64,000 bases of DNA from SZUA-547 sp963669265 (lineage in GTDB: Bacteria; Pseudomonadota; Alphaproteobacteria; Rhodobacterales; Rhodobacteraceae), in the NCBI GenBank assembly GCA_963669265.1, contig OY769916.1, positions 372,001 to 436,000 on the forward strand, in the 5' to 3' direction. This document shows positions 9,011 through 16,795 of this stretch, piece by piece (position 1 is the first letter of the stretch; each line of letters opens with the position of its first letter). The notes under the pieces are model-generated. The model worked only from the letters and a program-made list of their open reading frames with translations. It searched no databases and was not told the DNA's origin. The position numbers and the translations under genes are program-made.

Positions 9011-9564
9011 CTGCCTGTCCTCAAATCGTTTTGCGGTACATTACATAGACTGTTTATAACGTCCGTTCAATATCCATTGGTGTGCAACGCAATGTTTCAT
9101 CGCCCAGCACATCAGCAAATCACGAATTTTCTGCATAAAAAATAAGCCTAAAAAACGAATCGCCGCGTTGCAATATAACGAAAAATTCGGATGACGGCGA
9201 CGCGCTGTTCACGCGATACGCCAACGAAACAAAGCGTTCAGATTTGGATGTCAGAGCAGGTTTTCGCGGGTCAAATCAGCGACGTCAGAGAAAATAACAT
9301 CGATTTTTCCAGTGCCGCGATCCCGTGATTCGGAATCGATTTCCATCGATCGCGCGCGCCGGATTAGCGGAGATGGATCGGAAAAGCGCGGACCAATGAA
9401 AACGGCGGCGCGCTAAAGACGCAATCTCGCACGGAAGTGGTTTCATAAATGATACGGGAATTGGCTGCGTCTCGTGACGAGCGCAGCTGGAAATGCGCTC
9501 ACGGAGCCTTCGAGGCGCTATGACGCCCGCCCTCTTCTCAAGGACGGGCGCTAGAAGAGTGATG
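9011..9564. other. intergenic, 554 bp without a gene
   Basis: Relatively AT-rich next to the TetR start and normal further on. It should hold the TetR promoter: the stretch at about 9035-9060 contains ATAGACT, also present in the half-site cluster at 8207-8213, which could be a weaker autoregulatory site. Apart from the hairpin at 9524-9550 no coding region or RNA gene is recognisable. Confidence 0.5.
9524..9550 (-). terminator. hairpin downstream of the UspA gene
   Basis: CGCCCGCCC (9524-9532) pairs with GGACGGGCG (9542-9550) through nine pairs, one a G-U wobble, 15 bases beyond the stop of the leftward usp gene. There is no convincing U-tract, so its role as an intrinsic terminator is uncertain. 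Confidence 0.4.
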
Positions 9565-9975
9565 TTAGCGGATCACATGCACCGCACATGCCGCGTGACG
9601 GACGACCCTCGCGGCGTTGGAGCCGATCAGATAATCCCCCAGTCCCGGACGGTGTGAGGCCAGAACGATGCAATCGGCCTCCATATCGGATGCGGCGTCC
9701 AGAATCGCGCGGCTGGCGTGACCGACGATCACTTTCGTCTCGACGTCGACGCCCGAGAGTTTCGCGACTTTCTCCAATCCGTCCTTGGCGTAAGCGCGGT
9801 TTTTGGCCGGCAGGTCGGGCGGAAGCTCGGCTGCGACGAAGCCCTGAAAATCTTCCACGACATGCAGCAGGGTGATCTTGCCGCCTTCAGCCCGCAGGCT
9901 ATCGGCAACCGAGATCGACGCCGCTCCATCCCTCTCTTCGTCGAGCGCGATCGGCACGAGAATGTTCTTGTACAT
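9565..9975 (-). CDS. universal stress protein, UspA family
   Basis: A 136-residue single-domain UspA protein. It starts MYKNILVPIALDEE, has ITLLHVVEDF, and ends with the ATP-binding signature: SHRPGLGDYLIGSNAARVV matches G-2x-G-9x-G-S/T. UspA proteins of this type bind ATP and help survival under stress, with no single fixed reaction. AAGGGG stands 8 bases before the ATG. It appears to be a single-gene unit ending at a hairpin. Confidence 0.92.
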   Translation of the reverse strand: MYKNILVPIALDEERDGAASISVADSLRAEGGKITLLHVVEDFQGFVAAELPPDLPAKNRAYAKDGLEKVAKLSGVDVETKVIVGHASRAILDAASDMEADCIVLASHRPGLGDYLIGSNAARVVRHAACAVHVIR

Positions 9976-10059
9976 GTGAATCCCCTTGATTGATGTCGAA
10001 GGGGATTGTTTCGAAGTCGCGGGACGCGCGCATTGACAGAGATCAGGTTGCCGAAACCG

Positions 10060-10716
10060 TCAGAGCCGTTTCCAGATCCGACCCCGGTCGTCTTTCGAGA
10101 TCAGCCGTCGCGACGTCTCCAGACTCTCGCTCAGGCTGGCGGCGATATAGGCACCGCGCTTCATGGTCTTGAGCACCCGGTTTTCGAACTTGCGCTGCAT
10201 CTTCTCGTCGCTGAACGGACGGTAATAGTAGATCACGTCATAACCGCCGTAATCGAACTTGAACGCGTCTTCCATGAAGATGTCCTCGTCGAGATCGAAG
10301 AAGTTCTTCCCGGCCTCGACATATTCCGGAACAATGTCGAAGCCTGAGATTTTCTCAAAGCAGAACCGGTCGGTGGCGCGCAGCAAATGCAGGTTCCGGC
10401 CATGACCGCACCCCACTTCGAGGAAGGAGACCGGCCGGTGCGGCTTGTCGGTGTGCCGATAATCGGCGTCATTGGTCAGACACTTTTCCAGCGTGAACAT
10501 CATATCGAAGAATTCGTCGATATCGATCGGGATATAGCTGTAGGCGCCGGTTTGCGTCTCCGCGCCCTCGATCGACGCGACTCCGATCTGCGTCAGGGCC
10601 GCGCGCAGGATTTTGTTTTTCTCATGCGCGTTCTTGGCGGCAAGGGCGAATTCGTCGATTTCCTCCAGAGCGCGGGAAAGCGCGAAATCGTCGCTAATAT
10701 CTTCAAAGCGCTCCAT
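10060..10716 (-). CDS. class I SAM-dependent methyltransferase-like protein
   Basis: A 218-residue protein. An N-terminal helical part of about 95 residues precedes a Rossmann methyltransferase core with motif I FLEVGCGHGRNLHLL, the acidic end of strand two in ISGFDIVPEYVEAG, and a motif IV-like segment YDVIYYYRPFSDE. The substrate is unknown. Such motifs fit small-molecule or protein methyltransferases. The N-terminal helical region is not a family I recognise. It stands alone between the usp gene and the divergent acrylyl-CoA reductase gene. Confidence 0.75.
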   Translation of the reverse strand: MERFEDISDDFALSRALEEIDEFALAAKNAHEKNKILRAALTQIGVASIEGAETQTGAYSYIPIDIDEFFDMMFTLEKCLTNDADYRHTDKPHRPVSFLEVGCGHGRNLHLLRATDRFCFEKISGFDIVPEYVEAGKNFFDLDEDIFMEDAFKFDYGGYDVIYYYRPFSDEKMQRKFENRVLKTMKRGAYIAASLSESLETSRRLISKDDRGRIWKRL

Positions 10717-10953
10717 GGCGGCCCCCGTCCCTTAATGTCTGAGCTTTTGGCGTTTCTCGCCATTCTTCCCTTAGTTGGAGTTTGAGCAAACCCCGTCGCG
10801 CTCCGCCACTGTTAATTGAAGTCGTGCGCGATTTGACGCCGAAAGGCCGCAAAGTGGAACACCCGCCAGAGCGTCATTGCGCTATGACCGATCCAGCGGC
10901 TATGGCTAAAGCTTCACAACCAGAACGCACCCACAATGCGGGGAGATCCACAC

Positions 10954-11946
10954 ATGAGTTTCAGAGCCCTGATCGTCGACAAAGACGAAGACGGATCCAC
11001 CCATGCGTCCATTCAGGAGATCGGAGAGGACCGGCTACCCGATGGCGACGTCACCGTCGCGGTCGAATACTCCACGCTGAACTACAAGGACGGTCTCTGC
11101 CTGACTACAGGCGGCGGCCTGGTGCGCGAGTATCCTCATGTGCCGGGGATCGACTTTGCGGGCATCGTGGAAAACTCAGACGATCCACGCTATGCGCCCG
11201 GCGACCGGGTGGTGCTGACCGGCTGGCGCGTCGGTGAAATCTGGTGGGGCGGTTATGCGGAGAAGGCGCGCGTCAAAGCGGATTGGCTGGCGCCTTTGCC
11301 CGATGGCCTGACCACGCGGCAGTCCATGGCGGTCGGCACCGCAGGCTTCACGGCGATTCTCGCGATCATGGCGTTGGAGGATCACGGCCTGAAGCCTGAG
11401 AATGGCCCGGTGCTGGTCACCGGCGCCTCCGGCGGCGTGGGCTCGGTCGCGACGGCCACGCTCGCCAATTTGGGCTATGAAGTCGCCGCCGTCACGGGCC
11501 GGCCCGAGACCGCCGACTATCTGCGGGAACTGGGCGCGACGCAGATCGTGCCGCGCGAGGACGTTGCGGAGACCGTGAAACGCCCTCTGGAGGCGGAGAC
11601 CTGGGCGGGATGCGTCGACGCCGTCGGCGGCGCGATGCTCGCGCGCGTTCTGGGACAGCTAAAATATGGCGCGTCGGCGGCCGCGATCGGTCTGGCGGGT
11701 GGCGCGGGCCTTCCCGCCACCGTTGTGCCGTTCCTTCTGCGCGGCGTGAACCTTCTGGGGATCGACAGCGTGATGCAGCCGTTCGAGAACCGCGTCCGCG
11801 CCTGGAAGCGGGTCGCCAGCGATCTGCCCTTCGATAAGCTCGAAGCCATGATCCAACCTGCGAAACTGGAGGACCTGCCCGATCTCGGCCCAGCCATTCT
11901 GAAAGGCCAGGTAAAGGGCAGAATATTGATTAACGTCAAAGACTGA
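10954..11946 (+). CDS. acuI: acrylyl-CoA reductase-like MDR oxidoreductase (AcuI/YhdH family)
   Basis: A 330-residue zinc-free medium-chain dehydrogenase. The ATG at 10954 has GGGGAG about 10 bases upstream; an in-frame codon at 10936 is less likely. Typical features are EYSTLNYKDGL, YPHVPGIDFAGIV, the NADPH-binding segment VLVTGASGGVGSVA, and the C-terminal FLLRGVNLLGIDSV. AcuI reduces acryloyl-CoA to propionyl-CoA with NADPH and protects cells from acrylate made from 3-hydroxypropionate or DMSP. The YhdH subgroup looks alike, so the exact substrate is inferred. No other acrylate gene is nearby. Confidence 0.82.
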   Translation: MSFRALIVDKDEDGSTHASIQEIGEDRLPDGDVTVAVEYSTLNYKDGLCLTTGGGLVREYPHVPGIDFAGIVENSDDPRYAPGDRVVLTGWRVGEIWWGGYAEKARVKADWLAPLPDGLTTRQSMAVGTAGFTAILAIMALEDHGLKPENGPVLVTGASGGVGSVATATLANLGYEVAAVTGRPETADYLRELGATQIVPREDVAETVKRPLEAETWAGCVDAVGGAMLARVLGQLKYGASAAAIGLAGGAGLPATVVPFLLRGVNLLGIDSVMQPFENRVRAWKRVASDLPFDKLEAMIQPAKLEDLPDLGPAILKGQVKGRILINVKD

Positions 11947-11971
11947 CCCCACGCGCCGTGACATTTTTGAA

Positions 11972-11995
11972 CACCGCAGCGATTGCTGCGGTGCA
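11972..11995. promoter_or_regulatory. 9-bp hairpin overlapping a TGC-rich motif between acuI and hemA
   Basis: CACCGCAGC (11972-11980) pairs perfectly with GCTGCGGTG (11985-11993). There is no U-run, so it is not a normal intrinsic terminator. The 13-mer TTGCTGCGGTGCA (11983-11995) also occurs upstream of aceE at 22904-22916, which suggests a shared protein-binding site. Confidence 0.4.
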
Positions 11996-12112
11996 ACTCT
12001 GCGACCAGATGGCATTCGCACAAGGGGGTGCGCTCGATGGTGAATCGGGATAAATAAGCAAAAAAGACGCCGCAGCCAGCGATCATGCGGCGCACGGATG
12101 GAGATCTGAGCC

Positions 12113-13327
12113 ATGGATTATGAAGCCTTCTTCAAGAAGGAACTCGACGGCCTTCGCGACGAAGGCAACTATCGGGTCTTCGCAGATCTCGAACGTCGGT
12201 CCGGCTCTTTCCCCGACGCCACCCGTTATAAGAACAATGAACAACAGGACGTAACTGTCTGGTGTTCCAACGATTATCTGGGCATGGGCCAGCACCCCAC
12301 GGTGACCGGCGCCATGCAGGAAGCCATTGACCGCTGCGGCGCGGGCGCGGGCGGCACGCGCAATATCTCTGGCACGAACCACTATCATGTGCTGTTGGAG
12401 CAGGAGCTTGCGGATCTGCACGGCAAGGAATCCGCGCTACTATTCACCTCTGGTTATGTGTCGAATTGGGCCGCGCTTGGCACGCTTGCGTCGCGCATGC
12501 CGGGCTGCGTCGTACTCTCGGATGCGCTCAATCACGCATCTATGATCGAGGGCATTCGCCATTCGCGCGCCGACAAAGTGATCTGGCGGCATAACGATCC
12601 GGAGGATCTGGACCGCAAACTGGCGGCGATCGAGCCCGGGCGTCCGAAGCTGGTCGCATTTGAGAGCGTCTATTCGATGGATGGCGATATCGCCCCTATC
12701 GCCGAGATTTGCGACGTCGCCGACAAGCACGGCGCGATGACCTATATCGACGAAGTTCATGCGGTCGGCCTCTACGGTCCGCGCGGTGGCGGCGTCGCTG
12801 AACGCGAAGGGCTGATGGATCGTCTGACCGTCATTGAGGGCACGCTGGGCAAGGCGTTCGGCGTCATGGGTGGATACGTCGCCGCCTCTACCGCGCTGTG
12901 CGACTACATCCGCAGTTTCTCCAGCGGCTTTATCTTCACCACCGCCCTGCCCCCCGCCGTGGCGGCCGGCGCACGCGCCTCGATCCAGCATCTGAAAAAC
13001 AGCGAGATGGAGCGCGCCGCGCAGCGCGCCCGCGTCAGATCGCTCCGCGCCAAGCTGGACGCGCGCGGCATCCCGCATATGAGCAATCCCAGCCACATCG
13101 TTCCGGTGATGGTCGGCGACCCGGTGAAATGCAAGTTCCTGTCTGACGTTCTGCTGGACGAGCACGGGATCTATATCCAGCCGATCAATTATCCGACGGT
13201 TCCCAAGGGCACTGAGCGTCTGCGGATCACCCCCTCGCCGGTGCATTCAGAGGATGACATCGACCGGTTGGTCGATGCTCTGGAAGGACTGTGGCGGCAA
13301 TGCGCCCTCGCCCGCGCCGTCGCCTGA
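12113..13327 (+). CDS. hemA: 5-aminolevulinate synthase
   Basis: A 404-residue PLP enzyme that condenses glycine and succinyl-CoA to 5-aminolevulinate, the first step of heme synthesis by the C4 route. Diagnostic segments are WCSNDYLGMGQHP, the glycine-rich GAGAGGTRNISGTNHYH, TYIDEVHAVGLYG with the PLP-contacting Asp, and EGTLGKAFGVMGGY holding the Schiff-base Lys. The length matches the bacterial family. The C4 pathway supports an alphaproteobacterial host. An isomerase gene follows after 7 bases, so heme and isoprenoid synthesis seem to be co-transcribed. Confidence 0.97.
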   Translation: MDYEAFFKKELDGLRDEGNYRVFADLERRSGSFPDATRYKNNEQQDVTVWCSNDYLGMGQHPTVTGAMQEAIDRCGAGAGGTRNISGTNHYHVLLEQELADLHGKESALLFTSGYVSNWAALGTLASRMPGCVVLSDALNHASMIEGIRHSRADKVIWRHNDPEDLDRKLAAIEPGRPKLVAFESVYSMDGDIAPIAEICDVADKHGAMTYIDEVHAVGLYGPRGGGVAEREGLMDRLTVIEGTLGKAFGVMGGYVAASTALCDYIRSFSSGFIFTTALPPAVAAGARASIQHLKNSEMERAAQRARVRSLRAKLDARGIPHMSNPSHIVPVMVGDPVKCKFLSDVLLDEHGIYIQPINYPTVPKGTERLRITPSPVHSEDDIDRLVDALEGLWRQCALARAVA

Positions 13328-13334
13328 CCCTCGC

Positions 13335-13886
13335 GTGACGGGCGAGACTGGCGACGATCGCCTGATAACCGCCATTCTGCCGGACGGCGCGCTCGCCCCT
13401 ATCGACAAGATGGAGGCGCATCGCATCGGCGCGCAGCATCTGGCGATCTCCATCTTCGTATTTGCGCCGAACGCCGCCGGAAAAGACGCACTGCTGATCC
13501 AGCGCCGCGCAGACGACAAGTATCACTGCGGCGGAATGTGGGCGAACACCTGCTGCACCCATCCTGACTGGGGAGAAGAGATCTCCGCCGCCGCGGACCG
13601 CCGGTTGGAGGAGGAGCTTGGCCTGCGCACGCCTTTGACGCCCACCACCGTGATCAACTACCGCGCCGATGTCGGCGCAGGACTGATCGAGAATGAGCGG
13701 GTGCAGGTCTTTGTCGGTCGTCTGGATTCGCAGCAAGTCGCGGTCGCGCCGAATCCCGCCGAAGTTTCAGAAGTTCGCTGGGCGTCGATCGATGCGCTGT
13801 TGCATGAGGCGCAGACGACGCCGGAGCGCCTGACGCCATGGTTTCGCATTTATCTGAGCCGTTGGGACGAATTGGGCCTTGATTGA
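13335..13886 (+). CDS. idi: isopentenyl-diphosphate delta-isomerase, type I (Nudix fold)
   Basis: A 183-residue Nudix-fold enzyme interconverting IPP and DMAPP. It carries the active-site cysteine segment MWANTCCTHPDWGE and the Nudix-derived RRLEEELGL metal site, with a late Glu in IENERVQVFVG. No ATG fits: the frame's first ATG lies inside hemA at 13254. The GTG at 13335, 7 bases after the hemA stop, gives a normal N-terminus and implies translational coupling. A strong terminator follows the stop. Confidence 0.92.
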   Translation: MTGETGDDRLITAILPDGALAPIDKMEAHRIGAQHLAISIFVFAPNAAGKDALLIQRRADDKYHCGGMWANTCCTHPDWGEEISAAADRRLEEELGLRTPLTPTTVINYRADVGAGLIENERVQVFVGRLDSQQVAVAPNPAEVSEVRWASIDALLHEAQTTPERLTPWFRIYLSRWDELGLD

Positions 13887-13890
13887 GCGC

Positions 13891-13922
13891 GGCGCTTCGG
13901 AGCGCCCGTCACTTTTTTCTTT
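13891..13922 (+). terminator. Rho-independent terminator of hemA-idi
   Basis: GGCGCT (13891-13896), UUCG-like tetraloop TCGG, AGCGCC (13901-13906), then a T-rich run beginning at 13913. Confidence 0.85.
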
Positions 13923-14026
13923 GTAGGTCTGGATTGAAGCCCAATACTGGCTGATGCGCCTGATAGGCCGGAAAGGGTCTCCAAAAGCGCTTTGAAGTGG
14001 GCGCAGAACTGAAATTGGGGGCGTCG

Positions 14027-15043
14027 ATGAATCTCAAGGAATTGTCGCAAATCCTGAACCTGTCGCAGACCACTGTCAGCCGCGCGCTGAACGGGTATCC
14101 CGAAGTCAATGAGGGCACGCGCCAGCGTGTGATGCAGGCTGCGCGTCAACACGGATATGAGCCCAACGCGGCGGCGCGGCGGCTGGCCACCGGCAAGGCC
14201 AACGCCATCGGCTGCGTCACCGTCGCGGACGACGGCATGAGCCCGCACTTCATGGAGTTCCTGGCCGGCGTCAATGAGCAGGCCGGCAAGGAGGATCTGG
14301 ATGTCGTGCTCGCATCGGCGGAACAGGGCGAGGAGGAAGCTGCCTATCGCCGTCTTGCGGGCCATGGACGGGTTGATGCCGTATTTCTGTTTGCGCCCAG
14401 CAAAAGCGACCCCCGGATCGAACTGCTGCAAGAACTTAACCTGCCCTTTATCGCCTATGGCCGAGCGACCGCGATCGATTTGGAGTACCCCGCGCTCGAT
14501 GCAGATATCGAGACCGCATTTTTCAACGCCTCCCGATTGCTCACTCAGCTGGGCCACAAATCCATAGCGTTGTTGAATGGTCCCAAGGGCCTATCGACGT
14601 CATTGCAACGCGACGCCGGATTCCGCCGCGCGCTGAAGGAAGCTGGCGGGAAACCGCCACGCGACAAGGCGCTCAACGGTGACCTCTCCGAGCGGTCGGG
14701 ATATAAAGGCGCCTGCCGGTTACTGGATGCGGACTCGCCGCCGACGGCCCTCCTCTGCGCCAGTCTGTTCTCCGCCAAGGGCGCGGAGCGCGCGGCCATC
14801 GAGCGTGACCTGACGATCGGCGCCGATCTCTCGCTGATCGCACAGGATGACGGGTTTCCGTATCTTGACGCCGAAACCTTCAGCGCGCCGCTGACGACCG
14901 CCCGGGCGCCGCTGCGCAAAGCTGGAAAACGCGTCGCAGAACGTCTGAGCGCACGCATCAAAGGCGTTGAAAAAGAACCGAAAGTGGAAGTTTGGACTGC
15001 TGAACTGGTGATGCGCGCCTCGATCGGCCCGCCCAAATCCTGA
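14027..15043 (+). CDS. LacI-family transcriptional regulator
   Basis: A 338-residue regulator. The ATG at 14027 follows GGGGGCG and begins the canonical LacI headpiece: MNLKELSQILNLSQTTVSRA then LNGYPEVNEGTRQRV, with the hinge helix PNAAARRLATGK. The effector domain is a periplasmic-binding-protein fold (IGCVTVADDGMSPHFMEFLA; GHKSIALLNGP). An in-frame codon at 13997 would add ten residues and is less likely. No sugar transport or catabolic genes adjoin it, so its target lies elsewhere or is unrecognised. It is convergent with the MBL gene, 6 bp apart. Confidence 0.9.
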   Translation: MNLKELSQILNLSQTTVSRALNGYPEVNEGTRQRVMQAARQHGYEPNAAARRLATGKANAIGCVTVADDGMSPHFMEFLAGVNEQAGKEDLDVVLASAEQGEEEAAYRRLAGHGRVDAVFLFAPSKSDPRIELLQELNLPFIAYGRATAIDLEYPALDADIETAFFNASRLLTQLGHKSIALLNGPKGLSTSLQRDAGFRRALKEAGGKPPRDKALNGDLSERSGYKGACRLLDADSPPTALLCASLFSAKGAERAAIERDLTIGADLSLIAQDDGFPYLDAETFSAPLTTARAPLRKAGKRVAERLSARIKGVEKEPKVEVWTAELVMRASIGPPKS

Positions 15044-15049
15044 AGCCCA

Positions 15050-15913
15050 TCAAAACTTGTTCAACGGCACTTTCAGATAGACTTGGCCGTTATCTTCCTC
15101 CGGCGGCATGTCGCCTGCGCGCATATTCACCTGTATCGAGGGAATAATCAGGCGTGGCATGCCAAGCGTCGCGTCCCGCTCCTCTCGCATGGCGACAAAC
15201 TCGTCTTTGGTTTTGCCACCGCCCACATGCACATTGCTCGCCCGCTCTTCGGCGACCGTCGTCTCCCAGGCGAATTCATCGCGCCCCGGCGCCTTGTAAT
15301 CGTGGCAGAGGAACAGGCGCGTCTCATCCGGAAGGCTTAGCACCTTTTGAATGGACTCGTAGAGCTCCGCTGCGGACCCGCCTGGAAAGTCACAGCGCGC
15401 GGTGCCGAAATCCGGCATGAACAACGTATCGCCGACAAAGGCGGCGTCGCCGATCACATAGGTCATGCATGCTGGGGTGTGGCCCGGCGTATGCAGCACG
15501 AAGCCGCTCAGGCCTCCAATCAGAAACCGGTCCTGCTCCTTGAAAAGATGGTCGAACTGACTGCCGTCGCGCTCGAATTCAGTGCCGGCGTTGAACACTT
15601 TGCCGAAGATCTTCTGCACGAGGGTGATGTTTTCTCCGATGCCGAGCTTCCCGCCCAGTGCGTCCTGCAGATAGGGCGCGGCCGAAAGGTGATCGGCATG
15701 CACATGGGTCTCCATGATCCAGGCGACGTCGAGACCCTGCGACGTCACATAGGCGATGATCTTGTCGGCCGACGCGGTGGAGGTCCGACCCGACGCCTGA
15801 TCATAATCCAACACGGAATCTATAATGGCGCAGGCGCGCGAGTCCGGGTCGCGCACCACGTAAGAAACCGTGTTGGTGTCTTCGTCGAAAAAGGCTTTCA
15901 CTTCTGGAGTCAC
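15050..15913 (-). CDS. MBL-fold hydrolase, persulfide dioxygenase (ETHE1/Blh) like
   Basis: A 287-residue metallo-beta-lactamase-fold protein. Metal ligands are visible in ETHVHADHLSAA, TPGHTPACMTY, GDTLFMPDFGTARCDFPGG and LFLCHDYKAPG. The GTARCDFPGG segment and overall size match the ETHE1/Blh group of Fe(II) persulfide dioxygenases, which oxidise glutathione persulfide to sulfite in the cytoplasm. It lies 78 bp after the cox-type cluster on the same strand and could be co-transcribed with it, which would be unusual for a persulfide dioxygenase. Confidence 0.85.
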   Translation of the reverse strand: MTPEVKAFFDEDTNTVSYVVRDPDSRACAIIDSVLDYDQASGRTSTASADKIIAYVTSQGLDVAWIMETHVHADHLSAAPYLQDALGGKLGIGENITLVQKIFGKVFNAGTEFERDGSQFDHLFKEQDRFLIGGLSGFVLHTPGHTPACMTYVIGDAAFVGDTLFMPDFGTARCDFPGGSAAELYESIQKVLSLPDETRLFLCHDYKAPGRDEFAWETTVAEERASNVHVGGGKTKDEFVAMREERDATLGMPRLIIPSIQVNMRAGDMPPEEDNGQVYLKVPLNKF

Positions 15914-15991
15914 AGCGATCCTCCCGGGTTCTGCCAGCGCCTCTTCCCCTCCGACATATATATGGTGACGAGCGACCCTTATTTCACGGGG

Positions 15992-16783
15992 TTACGCCGC
16001 CTCTACCGCACGTTTCGTCATCACCCCGGCCAGATGCGCGCGATACTCCGGCGTCCCGTGAAGATCGCCGATCATCTCGCTGGAATCCGCCGAAATCCCG
16101 TCCAGAGCGGATGCGGAAAAATTGGCCGACAGAGCCGCCTCGGCTTCGGTCCAGCGGAACACACCGCCCTCGCTTGCTCCGGCGATCGCGACGCGTACGC
16201 CGTCCGGGAACTTGGCGACGAAGGACGCCGTCAACGCGAAGCGAGAGGCCGGCTGCAGGAACTTCTGATACGCCGCTCGCTCTGGCGTTGGGAAACGCAC
16301 GGCGGTGATGATCTCTCCCTCTTCCAGCGCGGTGTCGAACATGCCCTGAAAATAATCGTCCGCTGCGATCTCCCGCGCATTGGTGACGATGGTCGCGCCC
16401 AACGCCAGGCAAGCCGCCGGATAGCAGGCGGACGGGTCGTTATTCGCGACCGAGCCACCGATCGTGCCCATATTGCGCACTTGCGGATCGCCGATCCGTC
16501 CCGCGAGTCGCGCCAGCGCCGGTATGGCGCCCTGAACCACGCTGGAATTCGCCACCTCGGAATGGGTCGTCGCGGCCTTGATGGTCACGCTCCCGCCGCC
16601 AGCTTCGATTCCTTTCAGCTCGGCGATCCCGGTCAGCGACACCAATTGGGATGGCATGGCGAGCCGCTGCTTCAACGTCGGTATCAGCGTTTGCCCGCCA
16701 GACAGCGGTTGCGCGTCCTCGACCTTCAGCGCCTCAATGGCGTCGGAAACCGAATTGGGCCGGATGATCTCGAAATCATACAT
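15992..16783 (-). CDS. coxM: CoxM-type FAD-binding subunit of a molybdenum hydroxylase
   Basis: A 263-residue flavoprotein subunit that passes electrons between the iron-sulfur subunit and the final acceptor. The FAD site is visible in AQPLSGGQTLIPTLKQRL and in VRNMGTIGGSVANNDPSACY. GGGAGGA precedes the ATG. It is the last of the four leftward genes coxG-coxS-coxL-coxM, 12 bases after coxL, and is probably part of one operon. Confidence 0.9.
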   Translation of the reverse strand: MYDFEIIRPNSVSDAIEALKVEDAQPLSGGQTLIPTLKQRLAMPSQLVSLTGIAELKGIEAGGGSVTIKAATTHSEVANSSVVQGAIPALARLAGRIGDPQVRNMGTIGGSVANNDPSACYPAACLALGATIVTNAREIAADDYFQGMFDTALEEGEIITAVRFPTPERAAYQKFLQPASRFALTASFVAKFPDGVRVAIAGASEGGVFRWTEAEAALSANFSASALDGISADSSEMIGDLHGTPEYRAHLAGVMTKRAVEAA

Positions 16784-16795
16784 CGCCTGTCCTCC

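Noticed and set aside
11972..11993. The perfect 9-bp hairpin as an intrinsic terminator of acuI
   Set aside because: No U-run follows on either strand, and the right arm belongs to a motif repeated upstream of aceE.
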